In this document: positions 1-11,495 of the stretch, piece after piece
Numbering within the stretch: position 1 is the stretch's first letter
Layout: each line of letters opens with the position of its first letter
NCBI GenBank assembly: GCA_902806595.1
Contig: CADCXC010000011.1
Span: 1,302,001-1,366,000, forward strand
Length of the DNA stretch: 64,000 nt
DNA from: Pyrenopolyporus hunteri
Taxonomy: Eukaryota > Ascomycota > Sordariomycetes > Xylariales > Hypoxylaceae
Reading direction: 5' to 3'
Program-made: the position numbers and the translations under genes
The notes under the pieces: model-generated
What the model was told of the DNA's origin: nothing
The model's database searches: none
The model's input: the letters and a program-made list of their open reading frames with translations, nothing else

Positions 1-1481
1 CTGATCTACAATGGACCTGGGCTTAGCAGTAGTCTATCGCAAGTCTTGGGTCTCCTTCTCGACTCTGAGACACGGCGCCGCATCCGCATCAGCACAGGAG
101 AATCTGCCGTATCTATTAGCATCGAGTACCATAGTTACGACATTACGGAGGCGATCCTTAGCAACCGGCTCTTCTGCCTGGAGGACCTCAGCACGCCTGA
201 GATTCTGGGGAGGGTTTTATCTACGCAAAAGCCCAACCTCCTGCTGGAGATGATTGAGGCCGGCCTGGACTTGAACGTCCGAAATTCGCGGGGTGGGAAT
301 TTCCTTCACCTCCTGTCCGCCCACGGGTGGACTGCCTCTATGGTGCGAGAACTTTTGCCACACATCGAGTCGAAGGTCAACTTAGAAGAACTTGTCCACA
401 GCACCGACGTTACATTATCAACGCCGTTTGATAAAGCAGTTTTGTCGTGCCAGTTCCCGCTCGCCGATATTTTATTTGACTATGGGGTCGATATCGACGG
501 GTGGCATTTCTCAAGAGACTTATTTCTAACAAGAGATACCCGCACGCTGCTAGGACGTTGTCTGAGATCTCCCGATGAGAGAGTGAGACTAAACCAAGTC
601 CGATATCTTCTGGGGAAGAACCCAGGGTTCCAAGTTAATCGCGAACTTGGCTCGACGGCCCTAATGGAGTGCATAAAACATTGGAAGCTCCAAAGGAAGA
701 AATACGTCTATCCCGAGAGCGGAGAAGTGTTTACTACGGACCTTTTAGAAATGCTACTCAAGCACTACTCCGGTCCCGACTACATTAACAGACGCAACTA
801 CCTCGGCATAACAGCGCTTCACGTAGCCGCCTCGTCAGGGGATCTTGCGGCGGTTAAACTGCTCCTCGAGAATGGAGCAAACATTAACGCGATGGACAAC
901 GGGAGGCAGACGCCGCTGGAAGCCGTCGGCGACGAGCTGTTCAACCTGGTGTACAGTGGTCGAACGGAAACCGAAATCCCACATAAAGAGGAGGTGGTGC
1001 GTTTAAGCAAGACGTCGGTAGAGTATTTTGTTATGCTCCAGGTCTACAAGTATCTTGAGGCCCAAGGTGCGAAGCCCGGGACTCAGTTGGACGAGGAGAC
1101 ACCAATTCAGGATAATGGCTCTGTAAGACATTGTTTAACTAGATGCTATCGACACACGTCACCAGCTTTATGCTAATCGATCTCTAGGAAGTAGAGGCTG
1201 CCGAGAAACTGCATCGGATAACATCTCTTTTCCATCTAAGGTACCGGCTCCAATTTCAAAACGCACCCAGATGTAACAGGGCTAATCCGTTTCCTAGGAA
1301 GAGAAAGATTGAAGCACGAGGCAACCCCAAGGCTTCCCCAGTCGTCGTTCCTCCTCCAGAGCGGCCCGATCTAGGAGGCCTCATGCAGAGATTTGCCATC
1401 CCGGAACAGATGCAGACGCTAATGGACTCGTCTCTAGAGGAATTTGAGAGGGCCCTGGCTAAAGAGATGGGGTTGGAGTAG
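1..1481 (+). CDS. Ankyrin-repeat protein, 5' end outside the window
   Basis: The frame is open from base 1, so the start codon lies upstream. The clearest ankyrin unit is at about 790-900, with the motif GITALHVAASSGDLAAVKLL followed by LENGANINAMD. A weaker unit lies near 240-330 (LLEMIEAGLDLNVR). The single frame runs to about 1122. Two introns are then likely: 1123-1187 (GTAAGA, branch GCTAAT, CTAG) and 1241-1297 (GTACCG, branch GCTAAT, CTAG). The second is 57 nt, divisible by three and stop-free, so retention would also keep the frame. Splicing gives a tail ending ALAKEMGLE and a stop at 1479-1481. Ankyrin repeats bind proteins; partner and pathway cannot be told from this fragment. The tail after the repeats is charged and Pro-rich (VVVPPPERPD). 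Confidence 0.75.
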
Positions 1482-2089
1482 ATATCTACCTACCCAGAAG
1501 GTTGAGCTATATAGGGGATCTACTGAAGGGTTTCGACGAACGATATGCTGCAATTCTTTTATAATATTCCAATACTCCACACCAGATATTCTGCTCTACC
1601 GCTCCAACCGAAGACGTAGATTCTAAAGGTGATGTCAAGTACCAGACCCCCTTTCCCCCCCTAAGTCTTGGAAATGTACCTAGGTAGTTTATTAAGCGAA
1701 GAATCGAACGTCTCTTTCATAGATGCATCGTATATGCGAAAATGTAAAGGTAAAAGTAAAAAAGCAGAATAAGGTATATCTCCTCCTTCTTTCTTCTCTG
1801 AGTCCTTATATCATCATCCCCGCCGTCAGATGTACTAGGGGTAAGCCCAGCCGGCTCCCTCTGGAAGCCGTGTAAGTCGAAAAACTCCACCGCGCCGGCC
1901 CACCGTCGACTCATATGAGCAATGGGCACGTATTCAACGATTATTCTCCGTCTCTCTATTCTATTACCCGGAGCACTAAAGCAATAATACCTCGCCCGCT
2001 TCACTGCGTCACACTTCGTAAGATATTCTTCCTTCTCCCTCCTTTCTGTCTTTAGGATTAGGTAGGTATATAGGAAAGAGACTTGTCAT
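1482..2089. other. Intergenic, convergent 3' ends
   Basis: This lies between the 3' ends of the ankyrin gene (+) and the Apd1-like gene (-), so it should hold two 3' UTRs. It contains one exact TACCTAGGTA palindrome at 1677-1686. I see no gene in it. Confidence 0.6.
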
Positions 2090-3349
2090 CTACCAGCTCA
2101 TCAATCCCGTGCTGCGATCAAACCCGCCCCGCAACTGTCTATCGGGCTTGACCACCTTGCCCTGGAGAATCGTGTAGCGGACGATATTCTCGCAATCCTC
2201 GGGACGCACACGCGCAAGCCAAATGCACTGGCCGGCGCCCACATCCGGCTCTTCCTCCTCCCCTGCCCCCTCCGCCTCCCCCTCTCCCTCCCCCTCCCTC
2301 TCCCTCTCCCTCCCCATCCTTCTTCCCCTTCCCACCAACAGCCCCTCCGATCCTCGGCTTGACCTCCTCCCCCGGCGGCAGGCTCGCCCTCTTCACATCG
2401 TCGACGCCGAACGCGTTCGGCCGCCTGTACACGAGCACGTTGGCCGAGTACTTGTGGCCGCCGACGTGGTTCACGAAGTAGATGCCGACGCCGCCGGGCC
2501 GCTCGTCGTCCAGGTCGCGGTCCAGGCCGAGCGGGCGCAGGTGGCGCTCGAGCTCCTTGCGGATGAGCGGGGCGCTCTGGCCGCAGCGGGCGTCGCGCGT
2601 GCGGTGGGAGCACAGCAGGACGACCGCGCGGTGCGGGCACGCCCGCGCGCGCATCTCGCCGGCCGCCGACCGCGAGGACGCGATCGTCCGGGGCAGCGAC
2701 ACCGGGCCCAGCGGGTCCGACGTCGTCGGCGCCCGCGAGATGTACTTGGCCACGAGGGAGGGCACGGCCGCCGGCGTCACGTTGTCCACGATCGTGAAGG
2801 CCGGCAGCACCAGGATCGACGTGGGCTCCGTGTAGTCCGGCCGGTTGCTGGGCGTGGGCATGTTGGAGGCGGAGAGCATGAGGCGCTGTTGAGCTGGGTT
2901 AGCTGCCGTGTTACTTCCTCCTATCCATATTGGTATATATATAGGACAGGCATATCAACCTATTCTTTTCTTTCTTCCACCCCCCTGTTCCCCTTTTCTA
3001 AAAGGAAAAGAAAGAAAGAATAACAGGTACATACCCCATTGCTAGGCTTACTCGCGTGCCCGAAGGCCTCCATGACGCTGCCCCGCTCGTCCTCGACGTC
3101 GCGCTTCCAGTCGGACTTGGCGGTGGCGACGATGACGTGGGTGCTCCAGGGCTTGATGTTGCCGTAGAGCGGGTGCGTCTCCTCGACCTTGAAGTGGCGC
3201 GGGTAGCGCACCGTGCAGCTGTCGCAGTCGCGCGTGCACGCCTCCCCGTCCACCTCCGGCCGCGTCGCCGGGAACAGCTCCGACGCCCGCGCGCTGCCCG
3301 TCAGCGCCCGCCGCGCCCCGCCCAGGAGCGAGAGGAGTCCGGCTGCCAT
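2090..3349 (-). CDS. APD1: Apd1/Aim32-type thioredoxin-like [2Fe-2S] protein (sucrase/ferredoxin-like family)
   Basis: Proposed exons are 3349-3035, 2885-2336 and 2262-2090, giving 345 aa; yeast Apd1 is of similar length. Intron 1 (3034-2886) has GTATGT, branch GCTAAC and acceptor CAACAG. The middle exon carries the cluster ligands of the Apd1 family: C-x8-C in CSHRTRDARCG, then H-x3-H in HVGGHKYSAN. These are the two Cys and two His known to hold the [2Fe-2S] cluster in Apd1. The N-terminal part is rich in Cys (CTRDCDSC). The last exon ends GLMSW, which fits the [LIM]-[DES]-[WF] C-terminal tripeptide used by clients of the cytosolic Fe-S assembly targeting complex. Getting there needs a frame change inside a purine tract at 2263-2335 (see findings). 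The family is cytosolic and redox-active. Aim32 is the alternative family member; the C-terminal Trp favours Apd1. Confidence 0.8.
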
Positions 3350-3419
3350 ATTTTATTTATTTATTTTTTTATCTTATTTTTTTTATTTCTTTCGGCGCGC
3401 GCTCGCTCGGCCTCGGAAT

Positions 3420-3423
<4 letters not shown>

Positions 3424-3464
<41 letters not shown>
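3424..3464. repeat. (CT)n microsatellite
   Basis: Forty-one bases of uninterrupted CT lie about 75 bp upstream of the Apd1-like start codon. On that gene's sense strand this reads as (AG)n in the promoter or leader. Confidence 0.95.
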
Positions 3465-3468
<4 letters not shown>

Positions 3469-5290
3469 CCTTTTTCTTCTTCCCTCGTTCCCCGTTGAGC
3501 GAGGCCGCCCCGGAATCGGAAAAGTCGACGAGAGAAGAGGGGAATTAGGAATGAAAAATAAAAATAAAATAAAAATGCGAAGCTCGAAGCTCGAAGCTCA
3601 CAAAGCTATTATAGAGTGGGGTCGGGAGCTCGTCTCAATAATCAATCTTATCTGATCCGAAGATTCGGTTTAGCGTGACCGCGCGGAAAAGAAAGCACGT
3701 TTTGTCTCAGCCGAGAATGGCAAGTGGGGGAATATGGGACGTAAAGAAAAGTAAGGGGGGAACGTTGATCGTTAAATGGGCATGTGGATGGCGAGGAAGG
3801 ACGGGACCGGACTGGCTTAGTGTGGGAAGGGCGTAAGGCTTACCTTGATGAACCCCTGACTGTGTTTATTATTTTCTTCTATTTTATTTTTGTTATATTC
3901 CAACTTTCGCACTCGTGTAAAACCGAGCCCAGGTTTACCTTGCGAAAAGGATTGTGACCGACCGATTACCAACGTGTGAATTCGTAATATGAACGTCCCA
4001 GATTTCGAGTCGAAGATAGCTAATGCTAATTCGTTAAATAAATAATCGCCGGAGTTAAACAAGCTATATCCGAGCACCTCGGACTCGACACTTTCCTCTT
4101 TCTTCTTCCTTTTTCTCCTCTACACCGCAAAATAGGAGGAGTGGGAAAGAGAGAGAAAAAAAAAGGAAAAGTTGGGGGTGACGGGACAAGATGACAAACT
4201 CGAAATAAGAAGAATTCTATTCGAGACCACGGCGGACGGCAAACCTGCCCTATTATATATACCTGTTGTTATAATGTAATGTGCTGTACCTTGCCTAGTC
4301 GGTGGACGGGGCATCCAACCTCTCGGACAAAAGAGGGCACGTCCTTCGGAGTAAGTCTTCGGCTTCCGAGGCCGCGCGTGTCTTGGGTTTGGGTCTTGCC
4401 CATCCACATTTCTTATTTTTTGATTTGATTTGATGTCATCCGTATTATCTTGCTGCTTATACTACCTAACTTACACGAAGTCGTCTTCGATTCGATTCTT
4501 GATACGGTGGTCCCGTCCTATCGTTACCCTTTCAAAAGTGCCCCTAGTGTATGTTGGTCAGCGCCGGGCCAATACATATTCAGGCCGGGATACGGCATCG
4601 TATCTGAGGCACGTAACCTATCCTCACTTATGTGCGTGAATACGCACGCATATATGTTGTGTGTACTGTGTATCTTATGTTACATAGGTCTCAGATATAT
4701 CGGTAAGGCTACTCCATCGCCGAGAGCTGCCTCAACAATCTCGATGGGGACGAAAGCTCGCCGTATTTGTAATACGGCTAAACCGCCGTTAATGTGCGTG
4801 TTGTTACATACATACGTGCCCCCAACTGTTATCAGATCGCTTCGGGACCTATGACTGGCTGTGACCCCTGCCAAGGATTATCTCCAATGGCCATCCTCGG
4901 TTCGCATTTCTCATCTATGTAGTACGCATACCGTAAAGGGCCTAATCTTAGGGGTTCTTATAGACATGTATAGACATATGAGACGAGAAGTTCCTTGTTA
5001 ATCAAGGTATATAGGTAAGTATTAAATTAGCATAGACGAGAATCCCGAGAATAAACATTCACATGTAGAAACGTAGCTGAGATTGCACCATACGCCCTCA
5101 GGATCCATTAAACAACACCAGCATTATGTTAACAACGACAACAATACATACATAATCTACTCGTCCAGACGGGACGACCGCCACCTACATGTACGCTCGG
5201 GTATACCATTATCTCTCTGCTTCCCACTCTCTCTCTTGAGAAAACCCTGCGGCTCGTATCATATTACTGGATTCAATACTCTCCAACTCC

Positions 5291-5311
5291 CGATCCGATC
5301 CGATCCGATCC
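5291..5311. repeat. (GATCC)n short tandem repeat
   Basis: Four tandem GATCC units lie about 40 bp past the stop codon of the acyltransferase gene, in its probable 3' UTR. Confidence 0.9.
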
Positions 5312-5350
5312 AAGCTATTAAGACAACACAGGTAATTGAAATCGTTAGCC

Positions 5351-7612
5351 TCATGCCCCCTCGCTGCCCTCGCCGTCCGATGAGAACCCGCTCTTTCGCC
5401 TCCGTAATTGACCCCTCTGTCGCATTGCTGCCCTGATCTTGTTGCTAGCCTCGTTGAAACCCTCGTTCGTGTCCAGAGCCGTGAAACCGGAAACCGGAAA
5501 CCCCCCTGACCCGAAGCCCCCGCCGCTGCTACTGCTCCTACTCCTGGACCTGGAAGGAGGCCGCGTCGCGAACATGCCAATCGATCCGATGTTGCTGAAG
5601 GACTCGTTCCGCGGAATGGCTCGACTCGACTGCGTCGTGTTCTTCCTCGACAGGTGAGGCGAGTCTGGCGGAGTCGGTTCGGCCTCGGGCATCCCGGCTT
5701 CCTTCGGCGAGCTGAGAGCACCGTCCGCGCGGAACGGATCGGAGACGAGGCGGCTATGTTCAAAGTCTTCGTACATGTCGGGACCGAGCTCGTTGATGAC
5801 CTTGACTACCTTCTCGGATAACTCCGCTCTCCGCTCCCGTAGTTTGTGGAGACTGTTACTTGCTGTCGGGCTGAGACACAGCATAAGGGGTCTCAGCGAT
5901 TTGAGTATGTCCATACCAACCTCTCCGAATCGTAACGCTGCGAATGTGATAGACGGGAAAACGATCCAGCCGGCGATGAAAACTAGCCAGAATGGTACCC
6001 ACTCCGGCACATAACCCCAAAGATGATCTTGGTACACCTTGATCGAGAGCAGAATGGAGTAGAGATTATAGAGCACAGGCGCAAACGCCATGGCAACGAG
6101 GAGTTTCCACGTCGCCATGACATCCCGGCCTTGGATCTTGACGGACGACGCCGCCAGCGCTTCTTTCGCTTTCTTATGGCTAATAATCTTAGAAGCGATA
6201 AATACCGGGGCGAACAGGATGAGACCCGGAATCACGCCGATGGAAAGGACCAGGAGCTTGGCTATCCTATATAGGAGCGTGAAGATGACGGTCGGCAGGG
6301 TCATTTTGGCGTAGGCCACCTGGTGATCCTTGATATTAAGGTAGCGGAGCTGGCTGTTGTAGTCCTTGACGTTCTCCATCAGATCGATAATACGTGGGTC
6401 ATCTTTGTATTTCGAGAAGCCCACAGCCAATCTCCTATTCAGCTCCACCACCATCGGAAGAGGCAACTTCTTCCCGGTATTGTAGAGCCTTCGAGCCGCC
6501 TGGATGCACATCAGCGTATCATAATCCGGCGCGGACACCGTCACGGCGCTCAAAGCTTGGTGGACCATGTCCAGCGTCTGAGCAATTGCATCTCTCCTCT
6601 GGTTATTTTTATACTTCTCAACCAGATCTCTCGGAATTTGGAACGGCGCGCCGAATTCGACGACAGCCCGAGATCGGAACTTGTGGGCATGGAAGTAATT
6701 CATGCCAACGGGGACGATCTGTAACCCACAGTCGGGGTCCTCCGCCAGGGTGCCCAACGCCATGATGGCGACACCAGCCTTTAGAGGTAACAATTCCGTC
6801 CTGTCGTGGCTGCCTCCTTCGGGGAATATTCCGATACAACCGCCGGACCTTAGGCGATTGAACACGGCTTTGTACACCTCAGTCTGGTCGATGTGCGGAG
6901 CCAGCTTGAACTTTGTGCCTTCGTAGCCGTCCTTCGGGCCCCTCAACTCCTTGTTTGTGAAGTTTCCTTTCTCGTCGATGTCATCCCGACCGGTAAGCTG
7001 GGCCATAGCGAGCTTTCCCTTAAACGGCCGCTTGATCCGAACTTCTTCAGGGCCAATTATCTGAGAGATGTCGACCGAGCTGCCCGTTTGGCCTTTCGCA
7101 GAGGGTAAGAAGATCATACCGCCGACCTCGGCTTCCTTCTCGAAGTCGGTTCCCACACCTCGAATTAGAGTCGGGTCATTGATGGGGTCGGGAAGATAGA
7201 TAACGCCCGAGGCAGGTTTCGCCTTATCTTGTGCACGGCCGACGGGCACAGAGCCGGTCTGACGAGATCCCCACCCGATGAAACCGTGTACAGATTTCTC
7301 GGCTATGAGAAGCCCAACCCGTCGTTGTGCCTCATTCTTCAATGTCCGTTGTAAAACCAAGCCATCGACGAATTGGTTCGCATGCGGCGCGGCGACGAAG
7401 AGGATGGGACCGGTCCGGGGGACTCGCCATGCGCCTCGCGGGTGAACCTCTCGAAAGAACAGATCTACCAGGACGGAGAAGGTGTGGAGGAAAGCGTCGT
7501 ACTTCCAATCGGACATGGGATACAACTCCTTCTCTTTGGAAGGTTTCGGCTTCGCAGCGGCGGAGGAATTCGCCTCCTCGGCGGGTTTGCCGTTGGGTTT
7601 GCCGTCGGCCAT
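5351..7612 (-). CDS. SCT1: Glycerol-3-phosphate / dihydroxyacetone-phosphate acyltransferase, Sct1/Gpt2 type
   Basis: One uninterrupted frame of 753 aa, close to yeast Sct1 and Gpt2 in length. The enzyme makes lysophosphatidic acid from glycerol-3-phosphate and acyl-CoA, the first step of glycerolipid synthesis, at the ER. Motif I is AAPHANQFVDG (His about residue 77). The substrate-binding motif is IFPEGGSHDR (about 262-271). Downstream lie hydrophobic membrane segments near LLVLSIGVIPGLILFAPVFI, then two more around LVAMAFAPVLYNLYSILLSI and FWLVFIAGWIVFPSITFAAL. The tail is rich in Ser, Arg and Gly, with PPSRSRSRSSSSGGG, and looks like a phosphorylation target; yeast Sct1 and Gpt2 are phosphoproteins. 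I chose the ATG at 7612 (MADGKPNGK). An in-frame ATG at 7663 would add 17 residues (MLVPPSYPATSHH...) that look non-coding. Confidence 0.93.
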   Translation of the reverse strand: MADGKPNGKPAEEANSSAAAKPKPSKEKELYPMSDWKYDAFLHTFSVLVDLFFREVHPRGAWRVPRTGPILFVAAPHANQFVDGLVLQRTLKNEAQRRVGLLIAEKSVHGFIGWGSRQTGSVPVGRAQDKAKPASGVIYLPDPINDPTLIRGVGTDFEKEAEVGGMIFLPSAKGQTGSSVDISQIIGPEEVRIKRPFKGKLAMAQLTGRDDIDEKGNFTNKELRGPKDGYEGTKFKLAPHIDQTEVYKAVFNRLRSGGCIGIFPEGGSHDRTELLPLKAGVAIMALGTLAEDPDCGLQIVPVGMNYFHAHKFRSRAVVEFGAPFQIPRDLVEKYKNNQRRDAIAQTLDMVHQALSAVTVSAPDYDTLMCIQAARRLYNTGKKLPLPMVVELNRRLAVGFSKYKDDPRIIDLMENVKDYNSQLRYLNIKDHQVAYAKMTLPTVIFTLLYRIAKLLVLSIGVIPGLILFAPVFIASKIISHKKAKEALAASSVKIQGRDVMATWKLLVAMAFAPVLYNLYSILLSIKVYQDHLWGYVPEWVPFWLVFIAGWIVFPSITFAALRFGEVGMDILKSLRPLMLCLSPTASNSLHKLRERRAELSEKVVKVINELGPDMYEDFEHSRLVSDPFRADGALSSPKEAGMPEAEPTPPDSPHLSRKNTTQSSRAIPRNESFSNIGSIGMFATRPPSRSRSRSSSSGGGFGSGGFPVSGFTALDTNEGFNEASNKIRAAMRQRGQLRRRKSGFSSDGEGSEGA

Positions 7613-9277
7613 GGTCGCGAAGAGGTGGTGGGAGGTCGCCGGATATGATGGAGGCACGAGCACCCGATAGAAGAGGTCGCGATAGCGCCTAATCCATATA
7701 ACAACGGAGTGGAGGATTGGTGGCGGCGGTGATAGCGGCGGACTGCTCGTTTCAAATAACTATCGAGAGTCTAAAGTTGCGGGGTGTTAAGACGCACGAC
7801 CTTATTCCGTTCGGTTCTCGATAGGTAATAACGTAGCCGGGGGAGCTGAAAGTGTAAGCGAGTGAATTAGTTTTTAAAAAAAGTGGCACGGAGGTTCGGT
7901 GTAATTATTAGAAGGTAGGCTAGAAGCCTAGCGAGGGCAGCTAGAGGAAATGATAGGTAGCTATCAATGGACCAGAGTCCAAGCAGTCGTCGTCGTCATT
8001 CTTACATGTATTGAAAGATGATAGATTGACAAGAGGGATATTATGTACAAGACGGTAGATCTCATTCGGACAGGGGAGAGAGAAGAAGGAAGACAAGATA
8101 AAAGTATCCATACCAACTTATTTTTTTATTTTTTTTTATTCAATCACAGGCCGAAATTCAGAATCAAAGCACAAAATGCATGGAAGACGCAGCCACAGCG
8201 TGTGGTACCCTGCACAACCTGGAAGCAGCTGGAATCTTGGCAAAATGTCACGGAACCCGTTCTTCGGCGCCACAATTGGTGGAGGGGGAGGGTGCCGAGG
8301 GGCAAGGATTGGCCATTCGTCCGAGGATCTAGGTTTACTTATCCTGAGTATAGGTACGCGAGACCCAGGTGGGGTGAAGCATATGATTGCAAGTACCCAT
8401 ATACATTTATATAGTACGTGAGGTGGCGTGAGGTGTACTGTAGAAGTCTATACCCTGTTTCGTGCTGAAGATGCTTCTTTAAGACAGGTACACAACATTG
8501 GTACCTACCTCTCTACTCTACCTCTCCGGATGGGTACAACACCTACATGTACCAATCGATTGGGTCAAACGAATTCCCGACGTTCAGGTACGGCGTCATT
8601 TCTACGTCCATTCCCACGATCCTGTTTCACCGCAATCAGTAAATAAGATGTAAGGTTTGTTTTATATTTTATATTATACGTGACCACCTACCTACCCGTC
8701 TAGGAATCTCGCAGACCGTCTCCTTATATGATTGATGGGTCTCATTTATAATGCCTCAGATAGGAGGTACCCAAGACACTTTACAAAAGATTAAAAAATC
8801 GCAAAATCATGCGAGTTTCAAGCACAAGCATGGGCACTGGCAGATACGAATGCGAGCCAGTGGATATATCACCGTCATTTACCTGTCACTCTAGGCAGTT
8901 ATCTGCCTTAGGTACATATTAACAATGAAACCGCATAGGCTTTTATTGTTACCTTAGGTAGGCGGCTGCGTTTGCATGCACAGCAGACACACATATCTGC
9001 CCGCATACCTACCTATGGATAGAGATGTGATTAGATAGCAACTGATATGCGTGGTGGCATCAAACGAATACGCATTGATGTATGCGTGGGATGAAATTCC
9101 CAGGGCCCGGCAGGCCAGGCTCGTATACAAACTTCGACCGGAAGCCGAGCTCCCCTGCTAAGCTTCCGGTTATCCCCAAGGGAGTTGCGAAGCATAGATT
9201 GATAGGTACCTAGATAGTTGTTATAAGATGTTGTGGTGCGAATCAGCTACCATCATCCACTAAGAATAACCAAAAAA
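7613..9277. other. Intergenic, 1.7 kb
   Basis: This spans the 5' region of the acyltransferase gene and the 3' region of the Etp1-type gene. It has poly-T at 8120-8140 and scattered ACCTACC words. I see no supported gene. Confidence 0.5.
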
Positions 9278-11495
9278 TCAATTCTTCCCTTTCCCCTTGC
9301 CCTTCCTCCGTCTCCTATCCTCGGGCACCGAAACGCTTCCCTCCTGGACCTCTCCCTCCTCAACCTTGCCCTCAGCCTCCAACTCTTTGAGCTTCTCCTG
9401 GCCCGATATGAACATGCTGAGGTCATGGTTCTGGTCCTTCAGGTCCGCGTTCTCCGCCTTTAGCTCCTTAACCTGCTCACCCAGGTTCTCGAGCTCCTTA
9501 CTCATGTGCTCGATGCGTTTCATCAGCCCTTCCGAAACCTTCTTTTCCTCTTGGAGACTCTTGCCTAAGCCCCGGGCAAGATCCGTTGATTTGGTCGCCC
9601 GGTTACGCTCGCGTTCTAGGTCCTTCTCGAGGCCTGGTATCGTGTCGTTGCATAGACGTTGTTGCTCCTCCTTGAGCGCTTTAAGCTCCTTCAAGGCTCG
9701 CGACGCTTGAGCTGCGGCCGTCTCCGCGGCGGCCGATGCTTTCGCGGCCTTATCAGCGGCCTTCGAGAGCATCTCTTCGAAGTATACGCGCTGGCTCTCT
9801 AGCTGGCTGCTAAGAAGGTGAGTATACTCTATACCGATACTATCTAGCTTGGCGCGGGGTACCACGTCTTGATCCCCGGTCTCATCGGGACCCATATGTC
9901 CTCCTTGACGGCCGGGCAACTCAACGACTTTGCCGTCGCCCTTGTCCCTAATCAAGCGATGTACCCACATGTCACCGGCGTAATCCCACACGTGCTGGGT
10001 TTCCAGCTCCAGAGAGAAGGTATGAGCCGTTTCCTTCCAATGTTCTTTTGCGTGACCGCCCTTATACCGCCCACAGCCCACGTTCCCACAGATAAGACAT
10101 ATCCAGAGGTCATCGGGGGAATCGCAGACCGAGCATAGGTTAGACACACGCGAGCCGAAAGGCTGTGTGTAAGGGTTGTTAGGGTCGTAAGGAGCTGACG
10201 GGTGCGTGTTTGACGATGACGACGGCGACGACAGTGTCGGGTTCGTGTGTCGGCAGACGGGGCAGCCGGAACCCTTCCACTTTTGCAAGCATGAGCAATG
10301 AAATACGTGTTGGCAAGTGATCGTTAGCAAACCCGTAGTATCGTCCATGCGCTCTAGGCAAACGGGACAGGTAGGCAATTCGATCAAATTTGGTGTCGGC
10401 GGTGGAAATGGCTTGAGTGAGTTAGATGTGGCAGAAGCAGACGGCGTGAATGGATCTTGACTAAGGTCCGGAAAACTGCCGCCTAAACGGGCCGGACTCT
10501 CGAAGGTGACCGATCTTATGAAGGCGACAGTACATGTCTCGGGCTTCATTGTATTAGTACCCGGTCTACTCTAATCTTGGGGGCGATCTCACCTCGATGT
10601 CGTTGAATACTTTGCCATCGAACTCTCGCCTGAAAAGTTGCGCCTGCTTGCTCTCCCGGAATTTCATAAGCACTAGATATCTGTTCATTCTACCCGTCAT
10701 GACCATACGGTAATGGCTGACCTGATCCCTCCACTTCTCGCCCACGAAGCCGAGGAAGTCGCTTGGAGATAGGTAGCTTGGGACCGCTGGAATACAGATT
10801 GTCGTACAGTCTACCTGCGCGCCATCCTGTTGTTCCTCGTCGGCTTCGGGTATGAGATCGGGCGATATCGCAAGCTCGGGGCTTTCCGCCTCTTCCCGGT
10901 AGAGATGAACGATCCCCCAGCCCAACTCGGTGTTTTTAGACGTGGTCAGAGGGACATATTTCGCCTTTGTGGCTTTACCCGCCCCTCCCATAGAGGGACC
11001 GACGGCAGCCGCGGCGGCGGATGTCGCCTGCATATTGCGAGAGTCTTCTAAGCCGCCTACGTCAATACTCTCGATCCTAAGCCGCCCGAACCGCCAATCC
11101 TTAACAGCCGTGTGCGGGTTTATAGCAATGTACGACTGTGGAGGCGGGAAGCTTAGGGTTCGTTGTCGGAGTTGCCTCTCGCTAAGTCGTATGATGTTCC
11201 GATCGTCTTGGGATGCAGGCGGCCGAGGGGCTCCGCAGTCGATGACACTTGCTTCTGATTTTGCTTGGTGAGTCGGCGTTTGATGTCGTTGTCCGCCGTA
11301 GGATGCCTTGCCGCTATGGGCAAAGGTCTCTGTCCGTGTTCGGGGATGCGACGGAAGGTTGCCGAAGATATCTGACGTCTCTCCAGGTATCCAGATCGGG
11401 GGCTTGGACGATTGCGCGGCCTTCCGTGGCTCCTTCGACGCTGGAGTTGGCGTGGGATAGACTTCAAACTTGATATGGTAATAATACGAAGGCAT
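9278..11495 (-). CDS. ETP1: Etp1/BRAP2-type RING finger and UBP zinc-finger protein
   Basis: Exons 11495-10593 and 10543-9278 give 722 aa. The 49-nt intron has GTGAGA, branch TACTAAT and the unusual acceptor AAG; it joins VFNDIE to PETCTV, as expected for BRAP2 proteins. Order of parts: an N-terminal variable region; a BRAP2 RRM-like domain (about 235-310; PSYLSPSDFLGFVG, MNRYLVLMKF); a RING finger with ligands C360, C363, C378, H380, H383, C386, C395 and C398; a UBP zinc finger from about 438 (CSVC, ICGNVGCGRY, HAKEHWKETAH); a long coiled coil (about 545-680); and a Lys/Gly-rich tail (KGKGKGKN). This is the standard BRAP2 layout. Family members are ubiquitin ligases that bind ubiquitin; yeast Etp1 acts in ethanol and heat tolerance and in protein turnover. 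Confidence 0.93.

Larger units (their letters stand above)
3350..5350. other. Intergenic, 2.0 kb
   Basis: This joins the 5' end of the Apd1-like gene and the 3' end of the acyltransferase gene. It holds T-rich runs (3350-3400), a 41-nt CT microsatellite and GATCC repeats at 5291-5311. The short frames here have no recognisable protein character. Confidence 0.5.

Noticed and set aside
2223..3023. Long plus-strand frame opposite the Apd1-like gene
   Set aside because: It is a shadow of a GC-rich coding region; Arg/Val/Pro composition without motifs.
8043..8646. Overlapping short plus-strand frames downstream of poly-T
   Set aside because: No codon or motif evidence.
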